64,000 nt of DNA. Origin: Firmicutes bacterium UBA5010 (GTDB lineage: Bacteria > Bacillota > Clostridia > Tissierellales > Sedimentibacteraceae). The position numbers were made by a program, and so were the translations under genes. The stretch spans positions 1,688-65,687 of the forward strand of contig DGYI01000028.1 in the NCBI GenBank assembly GCA_002396645.1. The letters are read 5' to 3'. Of the stretch, positions 45,562 through 55,515 are shown in pieces (within the stretch, counting starts at the first letter, position 1; the number at the start of each line of letters is the position of its first letter). A model generated the notes under the pieces. It saw nothing but the letters and a program-made list of their open reading frames with translations. It had not been told where the DNA came from and did no database searches.

Positions 45562-45594
45562 AAAAAACTATCTGATTTTATAGATAGTTTTTTT
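45562..45594 (+). terminator. terminator of the large lipoprotein gene
   Basis: AAAAAACTATCT (45562-45573) and AGATAGTTTTTT (45582-45593) pair perfectly over 12 bp with T run. Confidence 0.88.
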
Positions 45595-45595
45595 G

Positions 45596-45624
45596 TTGAA
45601 ATCAAGTATTAAGAATGATATAAT
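45596..45624 (+). promoter_or_regulatory. promoter of the miaB-mutS-mutL-miaA-hfq operon
   Basis: TTGAAA at 45596-45601 and TATAAT at 45619-45624 with an ideal 17-nt spacer, immediately after the preceding terminator and 95 nt before miaB. Confidence 0.8.
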
Positions 45625-45718
45625 TAAACGATATGACATTTGTCTACAGATCCTGCATGAAACTAATCAACAAGTTTATAAATATTTTGAAAATGCAGGA
45701 AATTAACGGAGGAAATCA

Positions 45719-47071
45719 ATGAGTAATACTTTTCATATTTTAACATACGGATGTCAAATGAATGAGCACGATTCTGAAAAAATATGCGGTATGTTAAATT
45801 CAATAGGATATAAAGAAATAGATAATAATAAAGCAGACTTAGTTATTTTAAACACATGTTTAATAAGAGAAAATGCGGCTCAGAAAGTATTCGGAAAGCT
45901 TGGAGCCTTAAAAGGTCTTAAAAGAAAAAATCCTGATATGCTTATAGCTGTCTGCGGATGTATGATGCAAAAGGAAGAGGTTAGAAAGCAAACCCTGAAA
46001 AGATGCCCTTTTATAGACATAATTTTCGGAACTAACAATATTCACGAGCTGCCGGATTTGATAAGAAAGGCTCAGATTGAGAAGCTAAAGGCTGTCAGCA
46101 TAATAGAAAATACAGATGAAATACATGAGGAAATGCCAAAGGCGAGAAAATATGCTCATAAGGCACTTGTTAATATAACTTACGGCTGTAACAATTTTTG
46201 TACTTACTGTGTAGTTCCTTACACAAGAGGCAGAGAAAAGAGCAGAGAGCCTGAGGATATTTTAAATGAAATCAGAGATTTGGCCAATAGCGGCTGCAAG
46301 GAAGTAACCTTGCTTGGCCAAAATGTCAACTCCTATGGAAAAAGTCTTTCAAGAGAATACAGTTTTGCTGATTTATTAAGAGCAGTCAGTGAAATAGAAG
46401 GCATAGAATTTATCAGATTTATGACATCTCACCCTAAGGATTTATCAGATGATTTGATTAAGGCTATCAAGGAATCAGATAAGCTTTGCAATCATGTGCA
46501 TTTACCTGTTCAATCGGGAAGTACAAAGATTTTAAGGGATATGAACAGAAATTATACAAGAGAGCATTACCTTGAGCTTGTGCAAAAAATAAGACAAGAA
46601 ATACCGGACGCAGCAATTACTACAGATATAATTGTAGGTTTCCCGGGAGAAACAGAAGAAGATTTTATGGAAACAGTTGATTTAGTTAAAACTGTGCAAT
46701 ATGAGTCGGCATTTACTTTCCTTTATTCTACGAGAGAGGGAACAAAGGCGGCCCTTATGGAGAATCAAATACCTGAAGATGAAAAGCATAAAAGATTTAA
46801 CATTCTTTTGGATGAACTGTATCCTATAGTGCTTGACAAAAACGAAGAATGTATAGGCAAAACATATAAAATACTTGTAGATGAAGTAAGTAAAGGCTCA
46901 GATGAGTTTTTGACAGGAAGAACAGAGCACTTCAGATTAGTCCACTTTAAAGGAGATAAAAGCTTAATAGGCAAGGTCGTAAAGATAAAAATCGAAAGTG
47001 CAAAAACATTTTTCCTCGAGGGAACTATTGTTGATAATATTATAAATGAAAATAATATTATTAATGTTTAA
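45719..47071 (+). CDS. miaB: tRNA (ms2i6A37) methylthiotransferase
   Basis: A 450-residue radical SAM enzyme adding a methylthio group to i6A37 of tRNA. The N-terminal cluster cysteines are C12, C47 and C81; the radical SAM set is C157, C161, C164 (CNNFCTYC). A TRAM domain closes the protein. It acts on tRNA first prenylated by MiaA, encoded 4.8 kb downstream in the same operon. Confidence 0.96.
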   Translation: MSNTFHILTYGCQMNEHDSEKICGMLNSIGYKEIDNNKADLVILNTCLIRENAAQKVFGKLGALKGLKRKNPDMLIAVCGCMMQKEEVRKQTLKRCPFIDIIFGTNNIHELPDLIRKAQIEKLKAVSIIENTDEIHEEMPKARKYAHKALVNITYGCNNFCTYCVVPYTRGREKSREPEDILNEIRDLANSGCKEVTLLGQNVNSYGKSLSREYSFADLLRAVSEIEGIEFIRFMTSHPKDLSDDLIKAIKESDKLCNHVHLPVQSGSTKILRDMNRNYTREHYLELVQKIRQEIPDAAITTDIIVGFPGETEEDFMETVDLVKTVQYESAFTFLYSTREGTKAALMENQIPEDEKHKRFNILLDELYPIVLDKNEECIGKTYKILVDEVSKGSDEFLTGRTEHFRLVHFKGDKSLIGKVVKIKIESAKTFFLEGTIVDNIINENNIINV

Positions 47072-47103
47072 GGGACTATATTTTAGGTTTTGGAGGTTAG
47101 ATA

Positions 47104-49746
47104 ATGACTTATAAACTAACGCCTATGATGCAGCAATATTTGGAATTAAAAGAAAACTATAAGGATTGTATCGTCTTATACAGACTCGGGGATTTTTACG
47201 AGATGTTTTTCGATGATGCTATAGTTGCATCAAAGGTACTTGAAATAGCATTAACAGGCAGAGATTGCGGTCTGGAAGAGAGAGCTCCTATGTGCGGAGT
47301 TCCTCATCATGCCATAGATAATTATATACCCAAGTTGATAGAAAACGGTTTAAAGGTTGCTATTTGTGAGCAGATGGAAGATGCCGCAACAGCAAAGGGA
47401 ATAGTAAAAAGAGATGTTGTAAGAGTTATAACCCCAGGTACGATAATTGACCAGAATATGCTTGATGATAAGGCAAATAACTATTTATGCAGTATATATC
47501 TTAACGGCAATAGCTTTGGTATGGCTTATGTTGACGTGTCTACAGGCGATTTGCTGATTACTGAATATGATTCATACAATATAAATGCTTTAAAAGATAC
47601 AATTACAGCAGAGATTATAAAAATCAATCCATCTGAAACTATTTCCAATTCATTTATACATAACGATATAATAGATGCAAAGATAAATTGTCTTGGTAAA
47701 ATAAATACATTTGAAGATTATAAGGAGCTTATATTAAAGCATTTTAACTCGGCTTCATTAGATAATATCTTAAAAAGTGAAACACTTGGAATGTCTGATA
47801 ATTCCAATGCTATTATGGCACTTGGCATTATCTTGGAATATTTATATGAAACTCAAAAAATCTCTTTGGAGCATATAAATAAGATTCAGAGCTATAAAAT
47901 CGGTGATTATGTTCAATTGGACAGCAGCACCAGAAGAAATCTTGAATTGACGGAAACAATGCGCGGGAAAAAGGGACAAGGCACTCTTTATCATATAATA
48001 GATTATACTATGACTGCAATGGGCGGCAGACTTCTTAAAAAATGGATAGAGGAGCCGTTAAGATCACAAAGTTTAATAAATCAAAGACTTGATTCCGTGT
48101 CAGAGCTATATGATAACGTTATGGTTTCTAATAATATTAAAGAATATATGAAGAAAATATATGACATAGAGAGACTTATCGGAAGAATAGTTTACGGAAA
48201 TTGCAACGGAAGAGATATGATAGCTCTTAAGCAGTCTATATCAAATTTACCTGACTTTAAGTCAGAGCTTTCATTTACCGAAGCGGAACTGATTAAAGAA
48301 ATATATAGTAAGTTTGATGTTTTGTCAGATGTTTTCGAGCTTTTAGAAAAAGCGATAGTTGAGGAGCCGCCTATATCTGTTAAAGAGGGCGGAATCATTA
48401 AGTCAGGATTTAATGCTGAGCTTGATGAGATTAAGGAGATATCGATTCACGGCAAGGAATGGATATCTAATTTGCAAAATACCGAGCGTGAAAAAACAGG
48501 CATCAAAAACCTAAAAATAGGATATAACAAGATATTCGGATATTACATAGAAATAAGCCAGTCAAACGTAAAAAATGCTCCGGATTACTACACAAGAAAG
48601 CAAACCTTAGCAAATTGTGAAAGATTTGTAACTCCTGAACTTAAAGAAATGGAATCAAAAATACTTAATGCTGATGAACAGATTATGAAGCTGGAGTATA
48701 ATTTGTTTCTTGAAATAAGACAATATATAAAGGAGCAGATTACGCGTATTCAAAAAACCGCTCATGATATTGCAGTAATTGATACTATAAATTCCCTTGC
48801 TATAGCAGCTGTTAAAAATAATTATGTAAGACCGAAGATTAACAGCTCTAACTATATAAACATAATTGAGGGCAGACATCCTGTTATTGAAAAGCTGATA
48901 AAAAATGAGATGTTTGTGCCTAATGACACTGTAATAGACAATAAAAAGCTTAGAATGTCCATTATAACAGGACCGAATATGGCAGGTAAATCAACGTATA
49001 TGAGACAGGTTGCACTGATTACACTTCTTGCGCATGTAGGAAGCTTCATACCTGCTAAGGAAGCGGATATCTGCATAGTAGACAAGATATTTACACGTGT
49101 AGGTGCAAGTGATGATTTAGCTCAGGGACAAAGTACATTTATGGTTGAAATGTCTGAGGTATCTAATATACTTAAAAATGCAACTGAAAACAGCTTGCTT
49201 ATATTGGATGAAATCGGCAGAGGTACAAGTACATATGACGGACTCAGCATTGCCTGGTCTGTAGTAGAATATATAACTAAAAAAATTAAAGCAAAGACGC
49301 TGTTTGCTACACATTATCATGAGCTTTCGGAACTTGAGGGCAAAATGGACTGTATAAAGAACTTCAGAATTTTAATAAAAGAATCCGGAGATAAAATAAC
49401 TTTCCTCAGAAAGATTGCCGAGGGAAGCGTGGACAAGAGCTATGGTATTCAGGTAGCTAATCTTGCGGGACTTCCTCAAGAGGTTATAAACCGTGCAAAA
49501 GAAATCATATCACAGCTTGAAGAAAATGATATAAACAGACCTTTTACTTCTAATAAGAAAAAGGAGCTTATAAGAGATAAATTTCAATTATCAATGTTTG
49601 CAGGATTAGAAAATACAGAGACGGACAATAAATATAAAGACTTTGTAGAGGAAAATATCAACAATATAGATGTAAATTCATTGACTCCGATGGATGCAAT
49701 GAATTTGTTGAACGAATTGATTAAAAAATCTAAAACGATCGGGTGA
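47104..49746 (+). CDS. mutS: DNA mismatch repair protein MutS
   Basis: An 880-residue MutS1. The mismatch-probing F31-Y-E33 motif is present (GDFYEMF), Walker A GPNMAGKS spans 623-630, and DEIGRGTSTYDG and the ATHYHEL motif follow. Length is full. Its stop overlaps the GTGATT start region of mutL, so the pair is coupled. Confidence 0.97.
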   Translation: MTYKLTPMMQQYLELKENYKDCIVLYRLGDFYEMFFDDAIVASKVLEIALTGRDCGLEERAPMCGVPHHAIDNYIPKLIENGLKVAICEQMEDAATAKGIVKRDVVRVITPGTIIDQNMLDDKANNYLCSIYLNGNSFGMAYVDVSTGDLLITEYDSYNINALKDTITAEIIKINPSETISNSFIHNDIIDAKINCLGKINTFEDYKELILKHFNSASLDNILKSETLGMSDNSNAIMALGIILEYLYETQKISLEHINKIQSYKIGDYVQLDSSTRRNLELTETMRGKKGQGTLYHIIDYTMTAMGGRLLKKWIEEPLRSQSLINQRLDSVSELYDNVMVSNNIKEYMKKIYDIERLIGRIVYGNCNGRDMIALKQSISNLPDFKSELSFTEAELIKEIYSKFDVLSDVFELLEKAIVEEPPISVKEGGIIKSGFNAELDEIKEISIHGKEWISNLQNTEREKTGIKNLKIGYNKIFGYYIEISQSNVKNAPDYYTRKQTLANCERFVTPELKEMESKILNADEQIMKLEYNLFLEIRQYIKEQITRIQKTAHDIAVIDTINSLAIAAVKNNYVRPKINSSNYINIIEGRHPVIEKLIKNEMFVPNDTVIDNKKLRMSIITGPNMAGKSTYMRQVALITLLAHVGSFIPAKEADICIVDKIFTRVGASDDLAQGQSTFMVEMSEVSNILKNATENSLLILDEIGRGTSTYDGLSIAWSVVEYITKKIKAKTLFATHYHELSELEGKMDCIKNFRILIKESGDKITFLRKIAEGSVDKSYGIQVANLAGLPQEVINRAKEIISQLEENDINRPFTSNKKKELIRDKFQLSMFAGLENTETDNKYKDFVEENINNIDVNSLTPMDAMNLLNELIKKSKTIG

Positions 49747-49751
49747 TTTTA

Positions 49752-51851
49752 ATGAATAGTATAATTAAACAGTTAGATAATAATACGATAAATAAGATTG
49801 CAGCCGGAGAAGTTATAGAAAGTCCAAAATCAATAGTAAAGGAGCTTGTAGAGAATGCTATTGATGCTAAAGCCGACGAAATAATAATTGAAATTAAAAA
49901 CGGCGGCAAGAAATTTATCAGAATAACCGATAACGGTACAGGGATAAAAAAAGACGAAATAGAGGATGCTTTTAAACGACACTATACAAGTAAAATAAAC
50001 AGTGCCGAAGATTTAGGCAGTCTGCATACTTTGGGATTCAGAGGCGAGGCACTGGCAAGTATTGCGGCTGTTGCCAAGGTTGAAGTTATATCGAGAACTG
50101 CTGATGATATATCCGGCACCAAGCTGATAATAGAAGGCGGTAAAACAATACTTAAGGAGGATATCGGCTGTCCTGTAGGTACTACTATAATCGTCACTGA
50201 TTTATTCTACAATGTACCCGCGCGCCTTAAGTTTTTGAAAAGCGATGTAGCGGAAAGCACAAATATCAACGAAATAGTTGTTTGCCTATCTCTTTGCTCT
50301 ACAAATGTTTCGTTTAAATACATAAACAACAACAGTACAGTTTTTAAAACCCCTAAGTCAACAAATATGCTCAATGCACTTTCAAGCCTTTATGACAGAG
50401 ATATGGTGCGTTCGCTTATAGAGGTTAATTATGAGAGTGATTATATTAAAATTACCGGTTATACTACTAATTTAAACTATCACAGAGGAAACAGAAAATA
50501 TCAGCTGTTGTTTGTGAATGATAGATTTATTAAGCATAAAAGAGCTAATTTCTTTATAGAAGCGGCATATAATACCTTGCTTCCAAAGGATAAGCATCCG
50601 GCATGCTTTTTAAAAATTGATATTGATACTGATTTGATAGATGTTAATGTTCATCCGGCTAAGACAGAAATCAGGATAAAGGATGAAGAAAAGATTTTGA
50701 ATGAACTTAAAAACGCTATATATAAGGCACTAAAGAATGTTAATTTAGTAAAAGAAGTCAGAAGTGAAACTATTGTTAAAAATCCTTCTTATAATCAGCA
50801 TGAGCGTAAAAACACAGTTTCTCTTGATGAAATATTTATCAGGCAAGATAAAAAAAATATTGGAAATAGCAGTGAGATAAAAGATGATTTATTCAGCGAT
50901 GTAAGTCTTAAAAAATTTGATAATTCTTTGGGCGGAATAAAATCTGAAAATAATCAAAATACTGAAAATAAAATTGAATATAAGACTGAGTCTCAATTCC
51001 AAGATGTATTTGAAAATATAAGCAGTTCCAATAGAGAATTTGGTGATGAGATTTTAAAAGAAGACACTTCAAATTATAATGAAGGCGTTAATTTGGATAA
51101 TAATTCTGTTTCAGAACAAATAAGTGTTGATATCAATAGTATCAGTGCCGATAATGAAGTCGGAAGTGTAAAAGTTATTGAATATTCTGGTGAATCTTAT
51201 AATAACAGCCTCAGTGAAATTGAGGATATCAATTCTATTAAGGCTACGGATGATAAAATTACCATATCACAGCTTAAAGTGATTGGAATGTTATTCAGTA
51301 CATATATTTTATGCGAAAGTAATCTGACAAATGAATTTTATATAATAGACCAGCATGCGGCACATGAGCGTATAAATTATGAAATGTTTTTAAATCAAAT
51401 AGAAAACAGAAACATTATATTGCAGGAATTATTGATACCTGAGGTTATAAATTTGTCTTATGAGGATTACTATTTAGCAATAAATAACAAAGAATTTTTT
51501 GAAAAAATCGGAATGCCTGTCGAGAGTTTCGGAATTAATGATATACTCATAAACAGTATACCTATAATGTTTATTGAAGTTAATATCAAAGACTTGTTTT
51601 TTACTATTCTGGATTCAATAAAAGAGGTCAGAAAAAACAGCAGTCTGGATATTGAAATGAACAAAATTATAAAAAATGCGTGTGTTAAATCGGTTAAGGC
51701 AGGAGATAATTTACATGCTATGGAAATTAAGAGGCTTATTGAAGATTTGTCAAATACAAAAAGCCCTTACACCTGCCCTCACGGAAGGCCTACAATTATA
51801 AAAATGACAAAATACGAAGTAGAAAGAATGTTTGAAAGGATACAGCTATAG
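49752..51851 (+). CDS. mutL: DNA mismatch repair protein MutL
   Basis: A 699-residue MutL with an N-terminal GHKL ATPase (VENAIDA, DNGTGI, GFRGEAL) and C-terminal dimer/endonuclease domain. DQHAAHERINYE and CPHGRP show the metal-dependent nicking site, as expected for a bacterium without MutH. The linker (about 345-500) is Asn/Ser/Glu-rich. ATG 49752 is chosen; a GTG at 49743 is in frame but too near the GGGTGAT site. Confidence 0.95.
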   Translation: MNSIIKQLDNNTINKIAAGEVIESPKSIVKELVENAIDAKADEIIIEIKNGGKKFIRITDNGTGIKKDEIEDAFKRHYTSKINSAEDLGSLHTLGFRGEALASIAAVAKVEVISRTADDISGTKLIIEGGKTILKEDIGCPVGTTIIVTDLFYNVPARLKFLKSDVAESTNINEIVVCLSLCSTNVSFKYINNNSTVFKTPKSTNMLNALSSLYDRDMVRSLIEVNYESDYIKITGYTTNLNYHRGNRKYQLLFVNDRFIKHKRANFFIEAAYNTLLPKDKHPACFLKIDIDTDLIDVNVHPAKTEIRIKDEEKILNELKNAIYKALKNVNLVKEVRSETIVKNPSYNQHERKNTVSLDEIFIRQDKKNIGNSSEIKDDLFSDVSLKKFDNSLGGIKSENNQNTENKIEYKTESQFQDVFENISSSNREFGDEILKEDTSNYNEGVNLDNNSVSEQISVDINSISADNEVGSVKVIEYSGESYNNSLSEIEDINSIKATDDKITISQLKVIGMLFSTYILCESNLTNEFYIIDQHAAHERINYEMFLNQIENRNIILQELLIPEVINLSYEDYYLAINNKEFFEKIGMPVESFGINDILINSIPIMFIEVNIKDLFFTILDSIKEVRKNSSLDIEMNKIIKNACVKSVKAGDNLHAMEIKRLIEDLSNTKSPYTCPHGRPTIIKMTKYEVERMFERIQL

Positions 51852-51852
51852 A

Positions 51853-52797
51853 ATGAACAGCAAAATTTTAGTTATAGTCGGGCCTACCGCAGTAGGCAAA
51901 ACCTACGTTTCCATTGAACTCGCAAAAAAATTCAATACTGAAATTATATCTGCCGATTCAATGCAGGTATATAAGTTTATGGATATCGGAACTGCAAAGG
52001 TAACAGAGGAAGAATCCTGCGGTATAAAGCATCATATGATTGATCTTATTGATCCCGATGAGGAATTTTCTGTTTCAGAATTTCAAAAAACAGCTGAAAT
52101 GCACATTAATAATATTCACTCTAAGGGAAAGCTTCCTATAGTTATCGGCGGCAGCGGTCTGTACGTAAACTCTTTACTTTATGATTTAGATTTCGGAACG
52201 GTCAAATCCGATGAAAAAATCAAGAAATATTATACAGATTATCATAAAGAGCACGGAACAGATAAACTGCACGAACTTTTGAAAAGCATAGATCCCGAAT
52301 CAGCATTGAAAATACACAAAAATAATGTAAAAAGAGTAATAAGAGCTTTAGAAGTATGTCATATAACGGGCAGAAAATTTTCAGAAACAAATACAGACAT
52401 AAGAAAACCAAGTAAAAAATATGACTGTATTGTAATAGGGCTTGAAATGGACAGAGATATTTTATATCAAAGGATAAACAAGCGAGTAGATTTAATGCTC
52501 GAGAGTGGATTGACGGATGAAGTGAAAGTGTTGATGGATAAAGGCTATACTAAAAATTTGACTTCAATGAGAGGAATTGGCTATAAGGAAATTATACCTT
52601 ACCTGGAAGGTACACAGACAAAAGAAGAAGCGATTGAAAATCTAAAAACTAACACCAGAAGATTTGCAAAAAGACAATTTACTTGGTTTAAGGCAGATTC
52701 AAATATAAAATGGTTTGATTTGACAAACTTAAATGAAATTGACTCGATAATTAATAATATATATAAATATATTTTAGGAGGAATTTCTAATGAATAA
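51853..52797 (+). CDS. miaA: tRNA dimethylallyltransferase
   Basis: A 314-residue enzyme that prenylates A37 of tRNAs reading UNN codons. The P-loop GPTAVGKT spans residues 10-17 and DSMQVYKFMDIGTAK follows. ATG 51853 is one base after the mutL stop; AAAGGA in mutL serves it. The 3' end overlaps hfq by 8 nt. Confidence 0.96.
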   Translation: MNSKILVIVGPTAVGKTYVSIELAKKFNTEIISADSMQVYKFMDIGTAKVTEEESCGIKHHMIDLIDPDEEFSVSEFQKTAEMHINNIHSKGKLPIVIGGSGLYVNSLLYDLDFGTVKSDEKIKKYYTDYHKEHGTDKLHELLKSIDPESALKIHKNNVKRVIRALEVCHITGRKFSETNTDIRKPSKKYDCIVIGLEMDRDILYQRINKRVDLMLESGLTDEVKVLMDKGYTKNLTSMRGIGYKEIIPYLEGTQTKEEAIENLKTNTRRFAKRQFTWFKADSNIKWFDLTNLNEIDSIINNIYKYILGGISNE

Positions 52798-53029
52798 TAA
52801 TATTAATTTACAAGATGCATTTTTGAACAATGTTAGAAGAGAGAAGATTAAAATCACAATTTTTATGTTAAATGGGTTTAAAATATCCGGATTAGTCAAG
52901 GGGTTTGATAACTATGTCATATATTTTGAATCGGATAAAGGGCAGATGATGATTTATAAACATTCTATTTCCTCGATTATGCCTTCGGTAAGTATAAAAT
53001 TATTCAACAATGAATTGGAATTAGAGTAA
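52790..53029 (+). CDS. hfq: RNA chaperone Hfq
   Basis: A 79-residue Sm-like hexameric RNA chaperone. Sm1 contains FMLNGFKISGLVKGFDNY and Sm2 the IYKHSISSI motif that lines the RNA pore. It has GGAGG inside the end of miaA. The C-terminal tail is very short, as in Gram-positive Hfq. Confidence 0.96.
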   Translation: MNNNINLQDAFLNNVRREKIKITIFMLNGFKISGLVKGFDNYVIYFESDKGQMMIYKHSISSIMPSVSIKLFNNELELE

Positions 53030-53048
53030 AAGAAAGATAGAGGTAGAT

Positions 53049-54365
53049 ATGTTGACAGAAGAAATATTATGTAAACAATTTGGCATTACTAAGAAAGTTT
53101 ATGACTATGTCACTAATATAGAATCAGAAATTAAAGAAAAGTATTTTCCGGATATAGACAAAATAAGAGAGTACAATCAATACAAGGTAATATCGGCAAT
53201 GCAGGAAAACAGACTGGATTATACACACTTCTATTGGAATACCGGATATGGTTATGGTGATATAGGCAGAGAAAAGGTTGAAAGTATTTTTGCATCAGTA
53301 TTTCATACTGAAGACGCTTTGGTAAGACCTTCTATAGCTTCAGGGACTCATGCCTTGTATTTAACATTGTCCGGAATACTTCAATATGGAGATGAAGCTA
53401 TTGCAGTTACAGGCAAGCCCTATGATACACTTTTAACTGTTCTAGGAGAAGAAAATGATGAGCCGTGTAATTTAAAAGAAGCTGGGATTATCTATAAGGA
53501 GATAGCGCTTAAAGAGGATTTTAGCATAGATACGGAGGCTGCTATCAGTGCCGTAACAGAAAAAACCAAACTTCTTATGTTTCAGCGTTCGACGGGATAT
53601 AGCTTCAGACCGGCATTTACAATGGAAAAAATTGAGTCTGCTATAAAAAGAATAAGAGAGGTTTATCCTGATATATATATAATGGTTGACAACTGCTACG
53701 GAGAGTTTATAGATACATTAGAGCCATCGGATATAGGTGCTGATGTTACGGTAGGATCATTGATTAAAAATCCTGGTGGCGGAATTGCATTATCAGGAGG
53801 ATATATAGCGGGTAAAAAGGCTATAATTGACAGAATTGCAAACAGGCTTACAGCACCGGGAGTAGGAAAAGAAATAGGCTTAACCTTCGGAACTACAAGA
53901 AATACTCTGCAGGGTTTATTTTTCGCACCGCATATAGCAAGTGAGGCATTAAAGGGAGCATTACTGTTCGGGGGAGTATTTAATTCTTTGGGTTATGAAA
54001 TTACTCCGAGTCTTGATGATAAAAGAAGTGATATAATTCAGGCTATTAAATTCAAAAATCCTGATTTAGTCATAAAAATTTGCGAGGCAATACAAGCGGC
54101 ATCGCCTGTTGATGCTCATGTGACACCTGTTCCGTGGGATATGCCTGGATATACAAATGAAGTAATTATGGCTTCAGGTGCTTTTGTATCTGGATCATCA
54201 ATAGAATTAAGTGCCGATGCTCCGATCAGAGAGCCATATATAGCATATATTCAAGGCGGTTTATTTTATGACCATGCTAAGCTCGGTGTTATGATATCAT
54301 TGCAGAAAATGCTTGAATATGATGGGATAGAAAATAAATTAGATATTATAAGCAAAAACATATAA
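53049..54365 (+). CDS. COG4100 PLP-dependent enzyme (methionine gamma-lyase/aluminium resistance family)
   Basis: A 438-residue fold-type I PLP enzyme. K240 in GSLIKNPGGGIA is the Schiff-base lysine, and DNCYGEF carries the PLP aspartate. Homologues are called aluminium-resistance protein or methionine gamma-lyase-like; the true reaction is poorly known. The hfq-COG4100 order is common in Firmicutes, so the gene is part of this operon. Confidence 0.9.
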   Translation: MLTEEILCKQFGITKKVYDYVTNIESEIKEKYFPDIDKIREYNQYKVISAMQENRLDYTHFYWNTGYGYGDIGREKVESIFASVFHTEDALVRPSIASGTHALYLTLSGILQYGDEAIAVTGKPYDTLLTVLGEENDEPCNLKEAGIIYKEIALKEDFSIDTEAAISAVTEKTKLLMFQRSTGYSFRPAFTMEKIESAIKRIREVYPDIYIMVDNCYGEFIDTLEPSDIGADVTVGSLIKNPGGGIALSGGYIAGKKAIIDRIANRLTAPGVGKEIGLTFGTTRNTLQGLFFAPHIASEALKGALLFGGVFNSLGYEITPSLDDKRSDIIQAIKFKNPDLVIKICEAIQAASPVDAHVTPVPWDMPGYTNEVIMASGAFVSGSSIELSADAPIREPYIAYIQGGLFYDHAKLGVMISLQKMLEYDGIENKLDIISKNI

Positions 54366-54381
54366 AAAGGAGCATTTTGTC

Positions 54382-55494
54382 ATGGGTGATGATTATATAA
54401 TCAGTAAATGGGCAATTATACGCCGTAATGAATTGGTTGATGTACCGGACAAGTTTGAAATACATGAAGATTTCTTAAAGGACTTGGATTTTAAGGAGTT
54501 TGAATCAGCTTTCAGACAAGTCCATGATATATTTTATCAAATATATACTGATATATCACATAGCCCCGAACAATTTGGATTCGCTTTATATAAGCATAGT
54601 GAATATAATTACTATTCAAAAGAGGGACGGGAAGCGAAATCTAAACCGTGGGATATATTTTATTTAATGTTGTACATGTTTTATTGCTGTGAGCTTGAAA
54701 ATGATATGTTTATTATTGATGCGGAAAAATTCAGAGCAATAAATAAGGTTAAGAAGACCGGTTTTCTGATACAAGCTTTAGCTGATTACGGATTTATATT
54801 TACCGGGCTTAAGGATTATAAAATCCCTCCATCTTTAAAAAAATTTGAAGTTGATTATCCTGATAATCGTAACATATTGAGAGTTCTGTCTTTAGTTGCA
54901 AAAAAAGTTGTAGATATCCAGCTAAAGAATGTAAAAAATCATTTTTCACATGCCATAGCGTTCAGTAACGGATTTATAAGCTGGAATTATAAAGTTTTAA
55001 AAGATGATTTAAAACATTGTAATTTAGCAGAGAGAGTTTATTATGTATCAGATAAGCTGCATAATGAATCCGAACGGGACTTTGTAGAGATAATGGATAA
55101 AATACTTACCGATAAAGGCTTTTATACAGGTAAGGGTGATAGTCATGAAGGACCGAGTATAAGATATTATGAACAAAAATCAAAATCAGCATATAATTTT
55201 GCCATTACTTCATTTGAGGGAAACTTGATACTTGAAATGCGTATACGCAATGCTGAAAAATGTATGGAATATCTTAAAAAATGTCCTGACAGGATAGCGG
55301 ATATATTCAGGCATACTGAGAAAGGATGTCAGAACAGGATAAATGATACCTGTAAATATGGTGTAAAATATATATTTGAAAATGAAGAAAAGTGGCATTG
55401 CGGCTGTTGCTGCGCACCGTTCAGAATTTATCCGATACAAGAGGATATACCGCATTATTTAAGGCTCGTGGAATTGGGAAGTAAGCGAAAATAA
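54382..55494 (+). CDS. unknown protein with C-terminal cysteine cluster
   Basis: A 370-residue soluble protein I do not recognise. The first 270 residues are helical with many aromatic residues (KSKPWDIFYLMLYMFYCCEL). From about residue 316 there is a cysteine block GCQNRINDTCKYG, then WHCGCCCAPF, which could bind zinc or an iron-sulfur cluster. No signal peptide or membrane segment. It is 16 nt after the COG4100 gene with AAAGGAGC, so it is co-expressed. Confidence 0.75.
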   Translation: MGDDYIISKWAIIRRNELVDVPDKFEIHEDFLKDLDFKEFESAFRQVHDIFYQIYTDISHSPEQFGFALYKHSEYNYYSKEGREAKSKPWDIFYLMLYMFYCCELENDMFIIDAEKFRAINKVKKTGFLIQALADYGFIFTGLKDYKIPPSLKKFEVDYPDNRNILRVLSLVAKKVVDIQLKNVKNHFSHAIAFSNGFISWNYKVLKDDLKHCNLAERVYYVSDKLHNESERDFVEIMDKILTDKGFYTGKGDSHEGPSIRYYEQKSKSAYNFAITSFEGNLILEMRIRNAEKCMEYLKKCPDRIADIFRHTEKGCQNRINDTCKYGVKYIFENEEKWHCGCCCAPFRIYPIQEDIPHYLRLVELGSKRK

Positions 55495-55515
55495 ATTAGA
55501 CATTGGAGTTTTATA

